Origin: Clostridia bacterium
GTDB lineage: Bacteria; Bacillota; Clostridia; Oscillospirales; Acutalibacteraceae
Assembly: GCA_017449935.1 (NCBI GenBank)
Contig: JAFSYP010000114.1
Location: forward strand, 25,877 to 89,876
Length of the DNA stretch: 64,000 nt
Direction of reading: 5' to 3'
Both the position numbers and the translations under genes were made by a program. The notes under the pieces are model-generated. The model was not told the origin of the DNA. It worked only from the letters and a program-made list of their open reading frames with translations, and did not search any database. Of this stretch, positions 17,172 through 25,546 are shown piece by piece (position 1 is the stretch's first letter; each line of letters begins with the position of its first letter).

Positions 17172-18023
17172 TCAGGCACCGACGGTGAACAGCGCTTCCT
17201 GCAGCCACTGCGGCTGCGGGCACATTTGCGCGGCCGCTTCCGGCAGCGCGCCGCCGGCATAGACGTCGGTCTGCGCCGTCAGGAAAGCGTCCAGCGCGTC
17301 GAGATCGTAGGCCTGCCGGCAGAAAACGCTGACGGCTTCCTCAGAGCCGAGCGCACTGCGTTTCGCGTCCAGCGCCGCTTTGTCGCATTCCGCGCCGTCG
17401 ATCTGGTACGCGTCCGGCTCGATCGGCGTTGTGTTGTCTCCTTCGCCTATCCAGCCGCCGACGGAGCTTTGCGCCGTCAGCACCGTGGACCGCACTGTTC
17501 CCCCGGACAGGGTATAGTACGTTTCCTTCAGATCGGCAAAATTGTGGCTGTCTTCCACACGCAGCGTCAAGGCGCCGTCGCTGCTGCGCATAACACAGAC
17601 GTACAAAACGGAGCCCGGATTCCCGTAGGACGATCCGACGGCGGTATCGAGCAGGGAAACCGCCGCGCCGTCGCGCTCGCCCCAAACCGCGAAGCGGCAT
17701 TTGACGGCATCGTTGTCCGTGCCCTCGCACATGAACGTGAGCAGTTCGGGCGTTCCGTCGCCGTCCCAGTCAAGCAAGTCGGCAAATGTCAAGCCCGGTT
17801 CTCTCGAGTAATTCTTATGCGGCGTGCCGTATTCCGCGCGCAGCTCGGCGAGCTTCTCTGCGTATGCCGTGCGATAGACCTCGGTCTGTTCCGTATCTTT
17901 GGCCGTAACGGACGCTCCGGTTTGCGCGGCTGAGGCGTCCAGATGCGACGCGACGCAGGAAACGAGGATGGAAACGGACATAAGTCCCGCCGTCATAAGT
18001 GCTGCCAGTTTTTTCATCTTCAT
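17172..18023 (-). CDS. Putative secreted lipoprotein
   Basis: A 283-residue protein with a lipoprotein signal: basic start MKMKK, hydrophobic core, then a lipobox-like ILVSC with Cys at residue 23. The mature part contains a calcium-loop-like segment LLDWDGDGTPELL (about 85-97), found in many extracellular clostridial proteins, and otherwise shows no named domain. GGAGA lies 8 bases before the ATG. It converges on the phosphodiesterase-like gene with only 8 bp between stops and no visible terminator. Function unknown; likely anchored outside the membrane. Confidence 0.8.
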   Translation of the reverse strand: MKMKKLAALMTAGLMSVSILVSCVASHLDASAAQTGASVTAKDTEQTEVYRTAYAEKLAELRAEYGTPHKNYSREPGLTFADLLDWDGDGTPELLTFMCEGTDNDAVKCRFAVWGERDGAAVSLLDTAVGSSYGNPGSVLYVCVMRSSDGALTLRVEDSHNFADLKETYYTLSGGTVRSTVLTAQSSVGGWIGEGDNTTPIEPDAYQIDGAECDKAALDAKRSALGSEEAVSVFCRQAYDLDALDAFLTAQTDVYAGGALPEAAAQMCPQPQWLQEALFTVGA

Positions 18024-18171
18024 TGTATTTTCTCCTTATCACCTGTTATTCGGCGGCTGCTTCGTTCCCCGTCGTCACACAGACAATACCATATCTGTAA
18101 TGAAAAAAGCGGCATTTGTTATTTTTAACGAAAAAAATGTAAAAACTGAAGGGGTACAGAAAGACAAAAAA

Positions 18172-18203
18172 CAGCCCGCATGGCCGTCAAACCATGCGGG
18201 CTG
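18172..18203 (-). terminator. Intrinsic terminator after the dockerin protein gene
   Basis: On the minus strand CAGCCCGCATGG and CCATGCGGGCTG form a perfect 12 bp stem followed by TTTTTTG, 18 bp past the stop codon. Confidence 0.9.
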
Positions 18204-18220
18204 CGTTATGCTGTTTCGGA

Positions 18221-21200
18221 TCAGCTGATGCCTGCGTACTCACGTGTCACCTGGTCGACTTGGATCAGGCGCGCAGCCATCTGACGGACAAGCGTCACAT
18301 CGCTGGAGTTGATGATCTCGTCCTTCTGGAGGTTCGCTGCGAAGGTGAATGCGTCGACGATCAGGTAATCCTTCAATCTCGCGCTCATCTGACGCACCTC
18401 TGTCACGTCGGAGGAGGTGACTCTGCCGTCGCCGGTGACGTCGCCGAAGATGACGAGCGTGTAGCTTTCGGCGACCTCGCCCGTGTTGTCGTTGATCAGA
18501 TCGACAGTGTCGCCGGTGCCGAGGAAACCGTCCTCATCATAGATGACCAGACTGCCGTTGCCCAGGATATCGAGATAGTTGTTCAGCAGTTCCTCTTCGG
18601 TGATCTCCGTCTTCAGACCGTAGATATAATGTGTATCTTCGTCGATCACGGTGGTGGAGCCTTCGCGCGCGATCAGTTCGACCTTGATGTCCTTCCAGAC
18701 CGCGTACAGCGTGACCGTCTTGCCGGCTTCATCCGTCAGGTTGCTGACCGTTGCGCCGTCCTCATAAACGGGCGCTTCGGCGTCGGCCGTCAGGCCCCAG
18801 CCGAGGAACTCGAAGCCGGTCTTCTCGAAAGCGTTTTCCGTCAGCACGACATCGGTATCATACACGGCGTCGATCGGTTCCATCGTATTCTCGCCGCCGT
18901 TTGCGTCGAACGCGATAACGTAGGCGTTCGCGGCAAAGACCGCTTTGACCGCCACAGCCTTGTCGGGCATACGGAACGTATTGTCCGCGCCGACCGCGAC
19001 GTCGCGGCTCTCCCACGCGCTGAATGTGTAGCCCGCAGCGGGCGTTGCAGTCAGCGTTACGACGGTATCATACGCGACGTCCGCCGTCAGATCGGCTTCG
19101 GCCGTGCCGTGGCCGTCGGTCGTGACGGTGACGACATACTTGTTGATCGTCCAGTGGGCATAGATCGTATGATCCGCTGTCTGTGTCACGGCGGTGTCGG
19201 ACAGGATCGGATCGCCGCCTTCCGCAGCGGTGAACCAGCCGTCGAAGGTGTAGCCTTCGCGCTCCGCGGTCAGCAGGACGCCGTAGACGCCGCCGACGGT
19301 GACGACCTTGTGCGGGTTGAACACGGAGCCGCCCTGGGCGTCATATATGGCTTTGATGTTGTTGCCGGCCCAGACAGCCTTCAGCGTCACGTCGCCGTAC
19401 TTGCCGGTCACGGCCTGCGCGGCGCCGTATTCGGTGCCGGCATTGCCCCAGTTGTAGTCGCCGCTGTCCGCCGGAACGGTCACGGTCCAGCGAAGGAACG
19501 TGTAACCGGCCTTGGAAGCGGTGCCGAGTGCAGCGTCGTCTGTCGTCTTATACGTCAGCGCGGTTTTCTCCTCGCCGCCGTCCGTGTCGAACGTGACGGT
19601 GTAGTCCAGCGCGGTGAATGTCGCCTTGACGGCTACGGCCTTGTCGGGCATACGGAACGTGTTGTCCGCGCCGACCGCAACGTCGTCGCTCTCCCAGCCG
19701 GAGAAGGCGTAACCGGGCTTCGCCGCCGCCGTCAGCGTGACGAGCGTGTCATACGCGACGTCCGTTGTCAGATCGGCCTCGGCCGTGCCGTTTCCGTCGT
19801 TGGTGACGGTCACGTCGTATTTATTGATGATCCAGTATGCAAAGATCTCATGATCGGCCGTCTGGCTGACGGTCGTGGTCGCCTCGACCTTGGAGCCGCC
19901 GTTCGCCGCGGTGTACCAGCCGTCGAAGGTGTAGCCTTCGCGCTCGGCCGTGGTCAGCTCGCCGTAAACGTCGCCGACCGTAACGGTCTTGCTCGCCTCG
20001 GCCGGCGTGCCGCCCTGCGCGTTGTAGGTCACGGTGACGCCGTTGCCCTGCCACACAGCCTTCAGCGTAACGTCGCCGTACTTGCCGCTGACCGTGTCGT
20101 CCGCGGTATAGCGCGTCTGGGCGTCGCCCCAGTTATAGTCGCCGCTCTGCGCCGGAACGGTCACATCCCAGCCGATGAGGGTGTAGCCCGCCTTGGAGGC
20201 GCTGCCGATCGCGGTATCTTCGGTCGTCTTATAGGTCAGCGCGCCCTTCGCGTCGCCGCCGTCCGTATCGAACGTGACGGTGTAGGAGACAGCGGTGAAC
20301 GTCGCCTTGACGGACACGGCCTTGTCGGGCATACGGAACGTATTGTCCGTGCTGACTGTGACGTCGTCGCTCTCCCAGCCGGAGAAGGCGAAGCCGGGAT
20401 TTGCCTGCGCTGTCAGCGTGACGAGCGTGTCGTACGCGACGTCTGCGGTCAGATCGGCCTCGGCCGTGCCGTTTCCGTCGTTGGTGACGGTCACGTTGTA
20501 TTCATTGATGATCCAGCGTGCGTAGATCGCATGATCTTCCGTATTGCTGACGGTCATCGTCGCTTCCACTTTTGAACCGCTGTCCGGATCGGTGTACCAG
20601 CCGTCGAAGGTGTAGCCCTCGCGCTCAGCCGTCGTCAGCTCGCCGTACGTGTCGCCGAAGGTAACGACTTTGCTCTCTTCGGCCGGCGTGCCGCCCTGTC
20701 CGTCGTACGTCACGGTGATGCTGTTGCCCTGCCAGAGCGCGGTCAGCGTCACGTCGCCGTACTTGCCGGTGACCGTGTCGTCCGCGGCATAGAGCGTTCC
20801 GACGTCGCCCCAGTTATAATGGTCGTCCTCCGAAGCGGCGGAGACCTGCCAGCCGAGGAAGGTGTAGCCGGTCCTCGTCGTATCGCCGAGCGTATCGGTC
20901 GAGACCGTCGAATACACCAACTGCTCCTTCGCTTCGCCGAGCGCGGCGTCGAAGATGACCGTATATGTCTGGGACGCATAGACGAAGGTGATGACGTTTT
21001 CGCCGGAAACCAGCTCCGCCGTCTGGATCGCGGGATCGGGGTATTGCAGCTCCGTATTCTCCACGACCGGCGCGACCGCGGCGACATGGATGCCGACAGG
21101 CTGTACGTTCAGCGTCACGGCAGGGGCCACGTCCGCGCCCGTCTCGTCCGTGTACCGGACGGTGTAGGCGGTCTTTTCGCAGTCGTTCAGGAGCGCAAGC

Positions 21201-21853
21201 AGGCTGAACGAATCTTCCAGCGCGTCATAATACGCGACGGAATCTTTATAACAGTAAATCGTGGTCGTGATCGGATCGAGCGCATCGTGCGCGCCGTTGA
21301 CGTGTCCGATGGAGATCGTCTGGCCGATGTCGAGCGCCACGTTGAAGATCCCGCGCACAGGCGTGTCGGCGCCGAGGATGATCAAGCTCTCCATCGCGTC
21401 GCACTTATAAAATGCGCACGAGCCGATCTCGGCGACGGACGTGGGAACGGTCACGCTCAGCAAGGACGAGCATTTCCAGAACGCGCCCTCTCCGATGGTC
21501 GTCAGACCGTTCGGCAGGATCATCTGCGCCAGGGACGTGCAGTTCTCGAACGCATAGCTGCCGATCGAGGTGATCGTGTCCGGCAGGAAGAACGCCGTGA
21601 CGTCGCTGCAGTCCTTGAACGCGTCGTCGCCGATGCCGGTCACGGTGTTTCCGCCGATCTCGGCAGGAAGCATGACCGCGCCGCTCAGCGCGTCTTCGCA
21701 TCCGGTCAGGATGGCGTTGCCGTTTTCGACCGCAAACGTGAACGCGCTGTCCGTGGGCGTGTTGTTGCCCGTTACGGCAAAGTGCACCACGGTAAACGCG
21801 ATCGCTGCGACGGCAACGAGAGACAGTACTTTCAAAATCGTCTTTTTCTTCAT
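18221..21853 (-). CDS. Surface protein with LRR, InlB-B repeats and a C-terminal dockerin
   Basis: A 1210-residue exported protein. Order: signal/anchor helix (about 8-28, ILKVLSLVAVAAIAFTVVHF); BspA-type leucine-rich repeats (about 65-160, units such as TITSIGSYAFENCTSL); then a long array of beta-grasp InlB-B/Listeria-Bacteroides repeats (FDTDGG, GYTFDGWYT, DVTLKAVW); and a C-terminal type I dockerin (about 1140-1205). The first dockerin calcium loop is canonical (DVTGDGRVTSSD); the second is degenerate (NLQKDEIINSSD). Dockerins bind cohesins on scaffoldins, so it may attach to a cellulosome-like structure elsewhere in the genome; the repeats suggest adhesion. ATG at 21853 follows GGGAGGG. 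It has its own promoter. Confidence 0.92.
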   Translation of the reverse strand: MKKKTILKVLSLVAVAAIAFTVVHFAVTGNNTPTDSAFTFAVENGNAILTGCEDALSGAVMLPAEIGGNTVTGIGDDAFKDCSDVTAFFLPDTITSIGSYAFENCTSLAQMILPNGLTTIGEGAFWKCSSLLSVTVPTSVAEIGSCAFYKCDAMESLIILGADTPVRGIFNVALDIGQTISIGHVNGAHDALDPITTTIYCYKDSVAYYDALEDSFSLLALLNDCEKTAYTVRYTDETGADVAPAVTLNVQPVGIHVAAVAPVVENTELQYPDPAIQTAELVSGENVITFVYASQTYTVIFDAALGEAKEQLVYSTVSTDTLGDTTRTGYTFLGWQVSAASEDDHYNWGDVGTLYAADDTVTGKYGDVTLTALWQGNSITVTYDGQGGTPAEESKVVTFGDTYGELTTAEREGYTFDGWYTDPDSGSKVEATMTVSNTEDHAIYARWIINEYNVTVTNDGNGTAEADLTADVAYDTLVTLTAQANPGFAFSGWESDDVTVSTDNTFRMPDKAVSVKATFTAVSYTVTFDTDGGDAKGALTYKTTEDTAIGSASKAGYTLIGWDVTVPAQSGDYNWGDAQTRYTADDTVSGKYGDVTLKAVWQGNGVTVTYNAQGGTPAEASKTVTVGDVYGELTTAEREGYTFDGWYTAANGGSKVEATTTVSQTADHEIFAYWIINKYDVTVTNDGNGTAEADLTTDVAYDTLVTLTAAAKPGYAFSGWESDDVAVGADNTFRMPDKAVAVKATFTALDYTVTFDTDGGEEKTALTYKTTDDAALGTASKAGYTFLRWTVTVPADSGDYNWGNAGTEYGAAQAVTGKYGDVTLKAVWAGNNIKAIYDAQGGSVFNPHKVVTVGGVYGVLLTAEREGYTFDGWFTAAEGGDPILSDTAVTQTADHTIYAHWTINKYVVTVTTDGHGTAEADLTADVAYDTVVTLTATPAAGYTFSAWESRDVAVGADNTFRMPDKAVAVKAVFAANAYVIAFDANGGENTMEPIDAVYDTDVVLTENAFEKTGFEFLGWGLTADAEAPVYEDGATVSNLTDEAGKTVTLYAVWKDIKVELIAREGSTTVIDEDTHYIYGLKTEITEEELLNNYLDILGNGSLVIYDEDGFLGTGDTVDLINDNTGEVAESYTLVIFGDVTGDGRVTSSDVTEVRQMSARLKDYLIVDAFTFAANLQKDEIINSSDVTLVRQMAARLIQVDQVTREYAGIS
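18910..20930 (-). repeat. Three tandem super-repeats of about 680 bp inside the surface protein gene
   Basis: The gene contains three copies of a three-module block (about 227 residues) running head to tail. A marker stretch encoding REGYTFDGW recurs near 19240, 19925 and 20605, a period of about 681-686 bp. Copies are strongly similar but not identical, as in GDVTLTALW versus GDVTLKAVW. Boundaries are approximate. Confidence 0.8.
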
Positions 21854-21901
21854 AGGAATGTTTACACCCTCCCTTTTAACCGTGTACAATAGTACGTATA
21901 C

Positions 21902-21930
21902 ATTATAAAGATTAGGGCCGCGCATGTCAA
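21902..21930 (-). promoter_or_regulatory. Promoter of the surface protein gene
   Basis: Minus strand TTGACA (21930-21925), 17 bp spacer, TATAAT (21907-21902): a full consensus sigma-A promoter 49 bp before the start codon. Confidence 0.88.
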
Positions 21931-22027
21931 GTATCTATGCAAAAAAAGTGCGAACAAACGCGAAATCCGATTTGTAAAGAGTTTTTACCTTACATCAGAT
22001 CGTTGAATATGGCCGGTTTCGGAAAAG

Positions 22028-22057
22028 TTATTCACATTATCCACCGAGTTTTCCACA
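22028..22057 (+). other. Cluster of DnaA-box-like sites in a 775 bp non-coding region
   Basis: TTATTCACA (22028-22036) is followed directly by TTATCCACC (22037-22045) and, three bases on, TTTTCCACA (22049-22057). The first and third match the DnaA box TTWTNCACA fully; the second misses the last base. A further box in the opposite direction, TTTTACACA, is at 22510-22502. The region 21931-22628 has no credible coding sequence and is AT-rich compared with its surroundings. Confidence 0.55.
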
Positions 22058-22393
22058 GAAGTAAGGAGCCGTTCCTTTACATGGGCGCAACTGTCCGCAA
22101 AAAATGCGGCGGTTTTGTTTCTTTCCGATTTCCAAAATAAAGCACGGATTTGTGCAGACCGTTTCATTTTCCGGCAAGGGAATTGGGTATATTGTACAAA
22201 CCGCCGTCGAGAAGTTTTTTTTCGGCCGATCATTCTTTCCTTTTGGAAAAAACCTGTCCGAAGTCTCGTTTGATTCTCTTTTGATGAAGAAACAGAATAA
22301 AAACTGAAAAGTTATAATACTTTACGCAAATATGACAAAAGGGTTAAATCGTTGTAAAACAAATGAAACCAATCAAATTGACAAAGCAGAATC

Positions 22394-22553
22394 GTAAAGG
22401 GGACATACTTTACATCTAAAAAACGGCCGAAAAACCGGTCCGAAGCGGGTCCGCGGCACGGACTGTCCGGATGCCGTAAAAGCACGTGAAACAAAAAAAT
22501 TTGTGTAAAAACGCCGCTTTACACTTGACAAACGGGGAAAATATGAATATATT
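22394..22553 (+). promoter_or_regulatory. acpP promoter with upstream inverted repeats
   Basis: The promoter is TTGACA (22525-22530), 17 bp spacer, TATATT (22548-22553). Just upstream is the inverted repeat GTGTAAA-N8-TTTACAC (22503-22524), abutting the -35 box, and further up GTAAAG-N8-CTTTAC (22394-22413) with related arms. These are candidate sites for a regulator of the acpP transcript; they do not match the FapR or FabT consensus I know. Confidence 0.65.
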
Positions 22554-22628
22554 ACATTGTGTAACGGTTGCGCGCGCTTCTCCAAGCGGCGCCGCGCCGG
22601 GGATTAAACATAAGGAGAATAGTGAATT

Positions 22629-22853
22629 ATGGTCTTTGAGAAAGTGAGAAAGATCCTTTGCGAGCAGTTTGAACTGGACGAGGACAGAGTCACGATGGAC
22701 TCCAGTCTGATCGGCGACCTGGGCGCAGACAGCCTGGATGTGATCGACCTTGCCATGTCGATCGAGGATGAATTCGATATTGAGGTCCCGGACGACGAGA
22801 TCGAAAAGATCAAGACGGTCGGCGACATCGTCAGATTTGTGGAGGAGCACTGA
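22629..22853 (+). CDS. acpP: Acyl carrier protein
   Basis: A 74-residue acidic four-helix protein carrying fatty-acid intermediates. The phosphopantetheine attachment site is Ser35 in GADSLDVIDL. The length and the C-terminal IKTVGDIVRFVEEH are standard. AAGGAGAA precedes the ATG. It is transcribed from its own strong promoter, followed after 24 bp by proS, an unusual partner for acpP, which normally sits with fab genes or rnc. Identity is secure. Confidence 0.97.
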   Translation: MVFEKVRKILCEQFELDEDRVTMDSSLIGDLGADSLDVIDLAMSIEDEFDIEVPDDEIEKIKTVGDIVRFVEEH

Positions 22854-22877
22854 TCCTCCGGAGAGGAAGTTTAAGGT

Positions 22878-24317
22878 TTGGCTGAACAAAAAAAGATGGT
22901 CGAAGAGATCACTTCCATGGAAGTGGACTTCGCCCAATGGTATACCGATATTGTCAAGAAGGCGGACCTGATCGATTATTCGAGCGTCAAGGGCTGCATG
23001 GTGATCCGTCCCTACGGCTATGCCGTGTGGGAAAATATCCAGCGCCTGCTCGACGCGCGCTTCAAGGCGACGGGACATGAGAATGTATATATGCCCATGT
23101 TCATCCCGGAGAGCCTGCTGCAAAAGGAGAAGGATCACGTCGAGGGCTTCGCGCCGGAGGTGGCATGGGTCACGCACGGCGGCAGCGAGCCTTTGGCGGA
23201 GCGGCTGTGCGTGCGTCCGACTTCGGAGACGCTGTTCTGCGAGCATTACGCCAACATCGTCCATTCCTACCGCGACCTGCCGAAGCTGTACAACCAGTGG
23301 TGCTCGGTCGTGCGGTGGGAAAAGACGACGCGCCCGTTCCTGCGTTCGCGCGAGTTCCTGTGGCAGGAGGGGCACACCGTTCACGCCACGGCCGCGGAAG
23401 CGATCGAGGAGACGGAGCGGATGCTGAACGTATACGCGTCCTTCTGCGAGGAAGAGCTGTGTATGCCGGTCATCAAGGGCAAAAAGACCGAGAGCGACAA
23501 ATTCGCCGGTGCGGAGGATACCTACGCGATCGAGGCGCTCATGCACGACGGTAAGGCGCTGCAGGCCGGCACGTCCCACTATTTCGGCGACGGCTTCGCT
23601 AGAGCGTTCGATATCCAGTATACGGACAAAAACAATCAGCTTCAATATGTGCATCAGACCTCCTGGGGCATGACGACACGCCTGATCGGCGCGGTCATCA
23701 TGTCGCACGGCGACAACAACGGCCTGGTGCTTCCGCCCGCGGTCGCGCCGATCCAGGTCGTCATCCTGCCGATCGCGCAGCATAAGCCGGGCGTGCTCGA
23801 CAACGCGTATGCGCTGCGCGAGCGCCTGAGCAGGACGTTCCGCGTCAAGCTCGACGACAGCGACAATTCCCCCGGCTGGAAATTCTCGGAGTACGAGATG
23901 AAGGGCGTTCCGCTTCGGCTGGAGATCGGCCCGAAGGACATCGAAAAGAACCAGTGCGTACTGGTGCGGCGCGATACGCGCGAGAAATACTTCGTCCCGC
24001 TGGAGGATCTCGAGCAGGAGATCGACCGCCTGCTGAAGGCGCTGGCCAAGTCGATCTACGACAAGGCGCTCGAGAACCGCGAGAGACGCACCTATGCCTG
24101 CACGACGATCGACGAGATCCGCACCTCGCTCGCGGAAGGCGGCGACGGCTTCGTCAAGGCGATGTGGTGCGGCGAGGAAGCGTGCGAGGACGCGGTCAAG
24201 GAACAGACGGGCGTCGGCTCGCGCTGCATCCCCTTCGAGCAGGAAAAGCTCAGCGACGTCTGCGTGTGCTGCGGAAAACCCGCCAAACACATGGTCTACT
24301 GGGGCAAGGCCTATTAA
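22878..24317 (+). CDS. proS: Prolyl-tRNA synthetase, archaeal/eukaryotic type
   Basis: A 479-residue class II synthetase charging tRNA-Pro. It has the short architecture without the INS editing domain: catalytic core with [23 protein letters not shown] and [15 protein letters not shown] (motif 2), motif 3 [23 protein letters not shown], an anticodon domain, and a C-terminal zinc-type extension (CGEEAC...CVCCGKP) ending in the conserved Tyr (GKAY). This ProRS type is common in some clostridia. I start it at the TTG at 22878, 8 bases after GAGAGGAAG; an ATG six codons later is the alternative. A strong terminator follows. Confidence 0.97.
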   Translation: MAEQKKMVEEITSMEVDFAQWYTDIVKKADLIDYSSVKGCMVIRPYGYAVWENIQRLLDARFKATGHENVYMPMFIPESLLQKEKDHVEGFAPEVAWVTHGGSEPLAERLCVRPTSETLFCEHYANIVHSYRDLPKLYNQWCSVVRWEKTTRPFLRSREFLWQEGHTVHATAAEAIEETERMLNVYASFCEEELCMPVIKGKKTESDKFAGAEDTYAIEALMHDGKALQAGTSHYFGDGFARAFDIQYTDKNNQLQYVHQTSWGMTTRLIGAVIMSHGDNNGLVLPPAVAPIQVVILPIAQHKPGVLDNAYALRERLSRTFRVKLDDSDNSPGWKFSEYEMKGVPLRLEIGPKDIEKNQCVLVRRDTREKYFVPLEDLEQEIDRLLKALAKSIYDKALENRERRTYACTTIDEIRTSLAEGGDGFVKAMWCGEEACEDAVKEQTGVGSRCIPFEQEKLSDVCVCCGKPAKHMVYWGKAY

Positions 24318-24330
24318 AACAATGCAAAAG

Positions 24331-24357
24331 GGACGGGACGCGCTCCCGTCCTTTTTT
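24331..24357 (+). terminator. Intrinsic terminator after proS
   Basis: GGACGGGA and TCCCGTCC form a perfect 8 bp stem with a 5-base loop, followed by six T residues. Confidence 0.92.
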
Positions 24358-24371
24358 ATGGGGACAACGGT

Positions 24372-25496
24372 ATGATACTGAAAAATGCGACGGTCTACGA
24401 CGGCGCGTTCCGCCCGCAAAGGCTGGACGTCGCCGTGCGGGACGGAAAAATAGAGCGGCTCGGCGAGAGCCTGCCGCAGACGGACGGGGCGCTCGACTGC
24501 ACGGGCTGTACCGTTGTGCCGGGATTTGTGGACATCCATATCCACGGCGGGGGCGGCGGAGATATGGCGGACGCCGATCCGCAGTCGCTGCAAAAAATGT
24601 CGCGCTTCCTTCTGCGTCACGGCGTGACGTCGTTCTGCCCGGCGAGCATGACGCTGCCGTTCGACGATCTGGCGGCGCAGTTTGCCGCCGTGGAAGCGTT
24701 CAAGGGCAGGGAAGAGGGCGCGCGCGTATTGGGCGTGCGCATGGAAGGCCCGTATATCTCCGCAGAAAAAAAGGGCGCGCAGTGCGGCGCGTTCATCCGT
24801 CCCGCCGACTATGCGGAGTTTGCGGCGCTGGACGCGATCAGCCGCGTGTGCGTGGTGGACGCCGCGCCGGAAAAGGCGGGCGCTTCGGCGTTTGCCGAAC
24901 GGGCGTCCGGGCGCTGTACCGTGTCCGCCGGCCATACGGCCGCGAGCTATGCGCAGATGCTCGAAGCGCTCGAGCACGGCTTTTCGCACGCGACGCACCT
25001 GTTCAACGCGATGCCGCCCATCCGCAACCGCGAACCCGGTCCCGTGACGGCGATCCTGTGCAGCGGCACGGCGACCGCGGAGCTGATCTGCGACGGCTTC
25101 CATAACCATCCGGCCGTCGTCTGCATGGCGATGCGGCTGCTGGGCGCCGACCGCGCCGTGGTCGTCAGCGACGCCATGCGCGCGGCAGGCTGCGGCGACG
25201 GCGAATACGTGCTCGGCGGACAAAAGGTTTTCGTGCGCGGCGGCCGGGCGAGGCTGGCCGACGGCACGATCGCCGCGTCCACAACGGATCTGCATACGGA
25301 GTTTCGCAATCTGCTCGCGTGGGGCGTTCCCTTTGCCGACGCGCTGCGCGCCTGTACGATCAATCCCGCGCGCGTCGCCGGCGCGGCGGACAGGATCGGC
25401 AGCATCGAACCCGGCAAGGACGCCGATCTTCTGGTTCTGGACAGTCAAAACAGGATCCGCTGCGTGCTTGTTAAGGGACGCGTTTACGAAAACTGA
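24372..25496 (+). CDS. nagA: N-acetylglucosamine-6-phosphate deacetylase
   Basis: A 374-residue amidohydrolase that removes acetate from GlcNAc-6-phosphate, the first committed step of amino-sugar catabolism and peptidoglycan recycling. Diagnostic motifs: DIHIHGGGGGD (metal His pair about 56-58), MEGPYISAEKKGAQ (metal Glu), SAGHT, SHATHLFNAMPPI (substrate and metal His) and SDAMRAAG (catalytic Asp). No nagB or PTS gene is adjacent, so the rest of the route is elsewhere. It follows the proS terminator closely (15 bp), so its promoter must overlap proS or read-through supplies it. Confidence 0.95.
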   Translation: MILKNATVYDGAFRPQRLDVAVRDGKIERLGESLPQTDGALDCTGCTVVPGFVDIHIHGGGGGDMADADPQSLQKMSRFLLRHGVTSFCPASMTLPFDDLAAQFAAVEAFKGREEGARVLGVRMEGPYISAEKKGAQCGAFIRPADYAEFAALDAISRVCVVDAAPEKAGASAFAERASGRCTVSAGHTAASYAQMLEALEHGFSHATHLFNAMPPIRNREPGPVTAILCSGTATAELICDGFHNHPAVVCMAMRLLGADRAVVVSDAMRAAGCGDGEYVLGGQKVFVRGGRARLADGTIAASTTDLHTEFRNLLAWGVPFADALRACTINPARVAGAADRIGSIEPGKDADLLVLDSQNRIRCVLVKGRVYEN

Positions 25497-25497
25497 A

Positions 25498-25544
25498 ATC
25501 GTCGACAGCCTATCCGTTCGGAAGGTTGTCGACGATCTTTTTTT
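25498..25544. terminator. Terminator between convergent nagA and aminotransferase genes
   Basis: ATCGTCGACA-GCC pairs with GGT-TGTCGACGAT around a 13-base loop, followed on the plus strand by seven T residues. Confidence 0.85.
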
Positions 25545-25546
25545 GC

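Noticed and set aside
18194-20575. 793-codon open frame opposite the dockerin protein gene
   Set aside because: Its internal repeats simply mirror the InlB-B repeats of the real gene on the other strand; no ribosome site or known domain.
21937-22307. Two short plus-strand frames in the region before acpP
   Set aside because: Neither has a ribosome site or recognisable content, and they run across the DnaA-box cluster.
22878-22900. T-box leader for proS
   Set aside because: Only 24 bp separate acpP and proS; no T-box or specifier stem fits, so proS is controlled from the acpP promoter.
22416-25448. 1010-codon open frame opposite acpP, proS and nagA
   Set aside because: It spans three certain genes and two intergenic regions, including a terminator; a product of high-GC codon bias.
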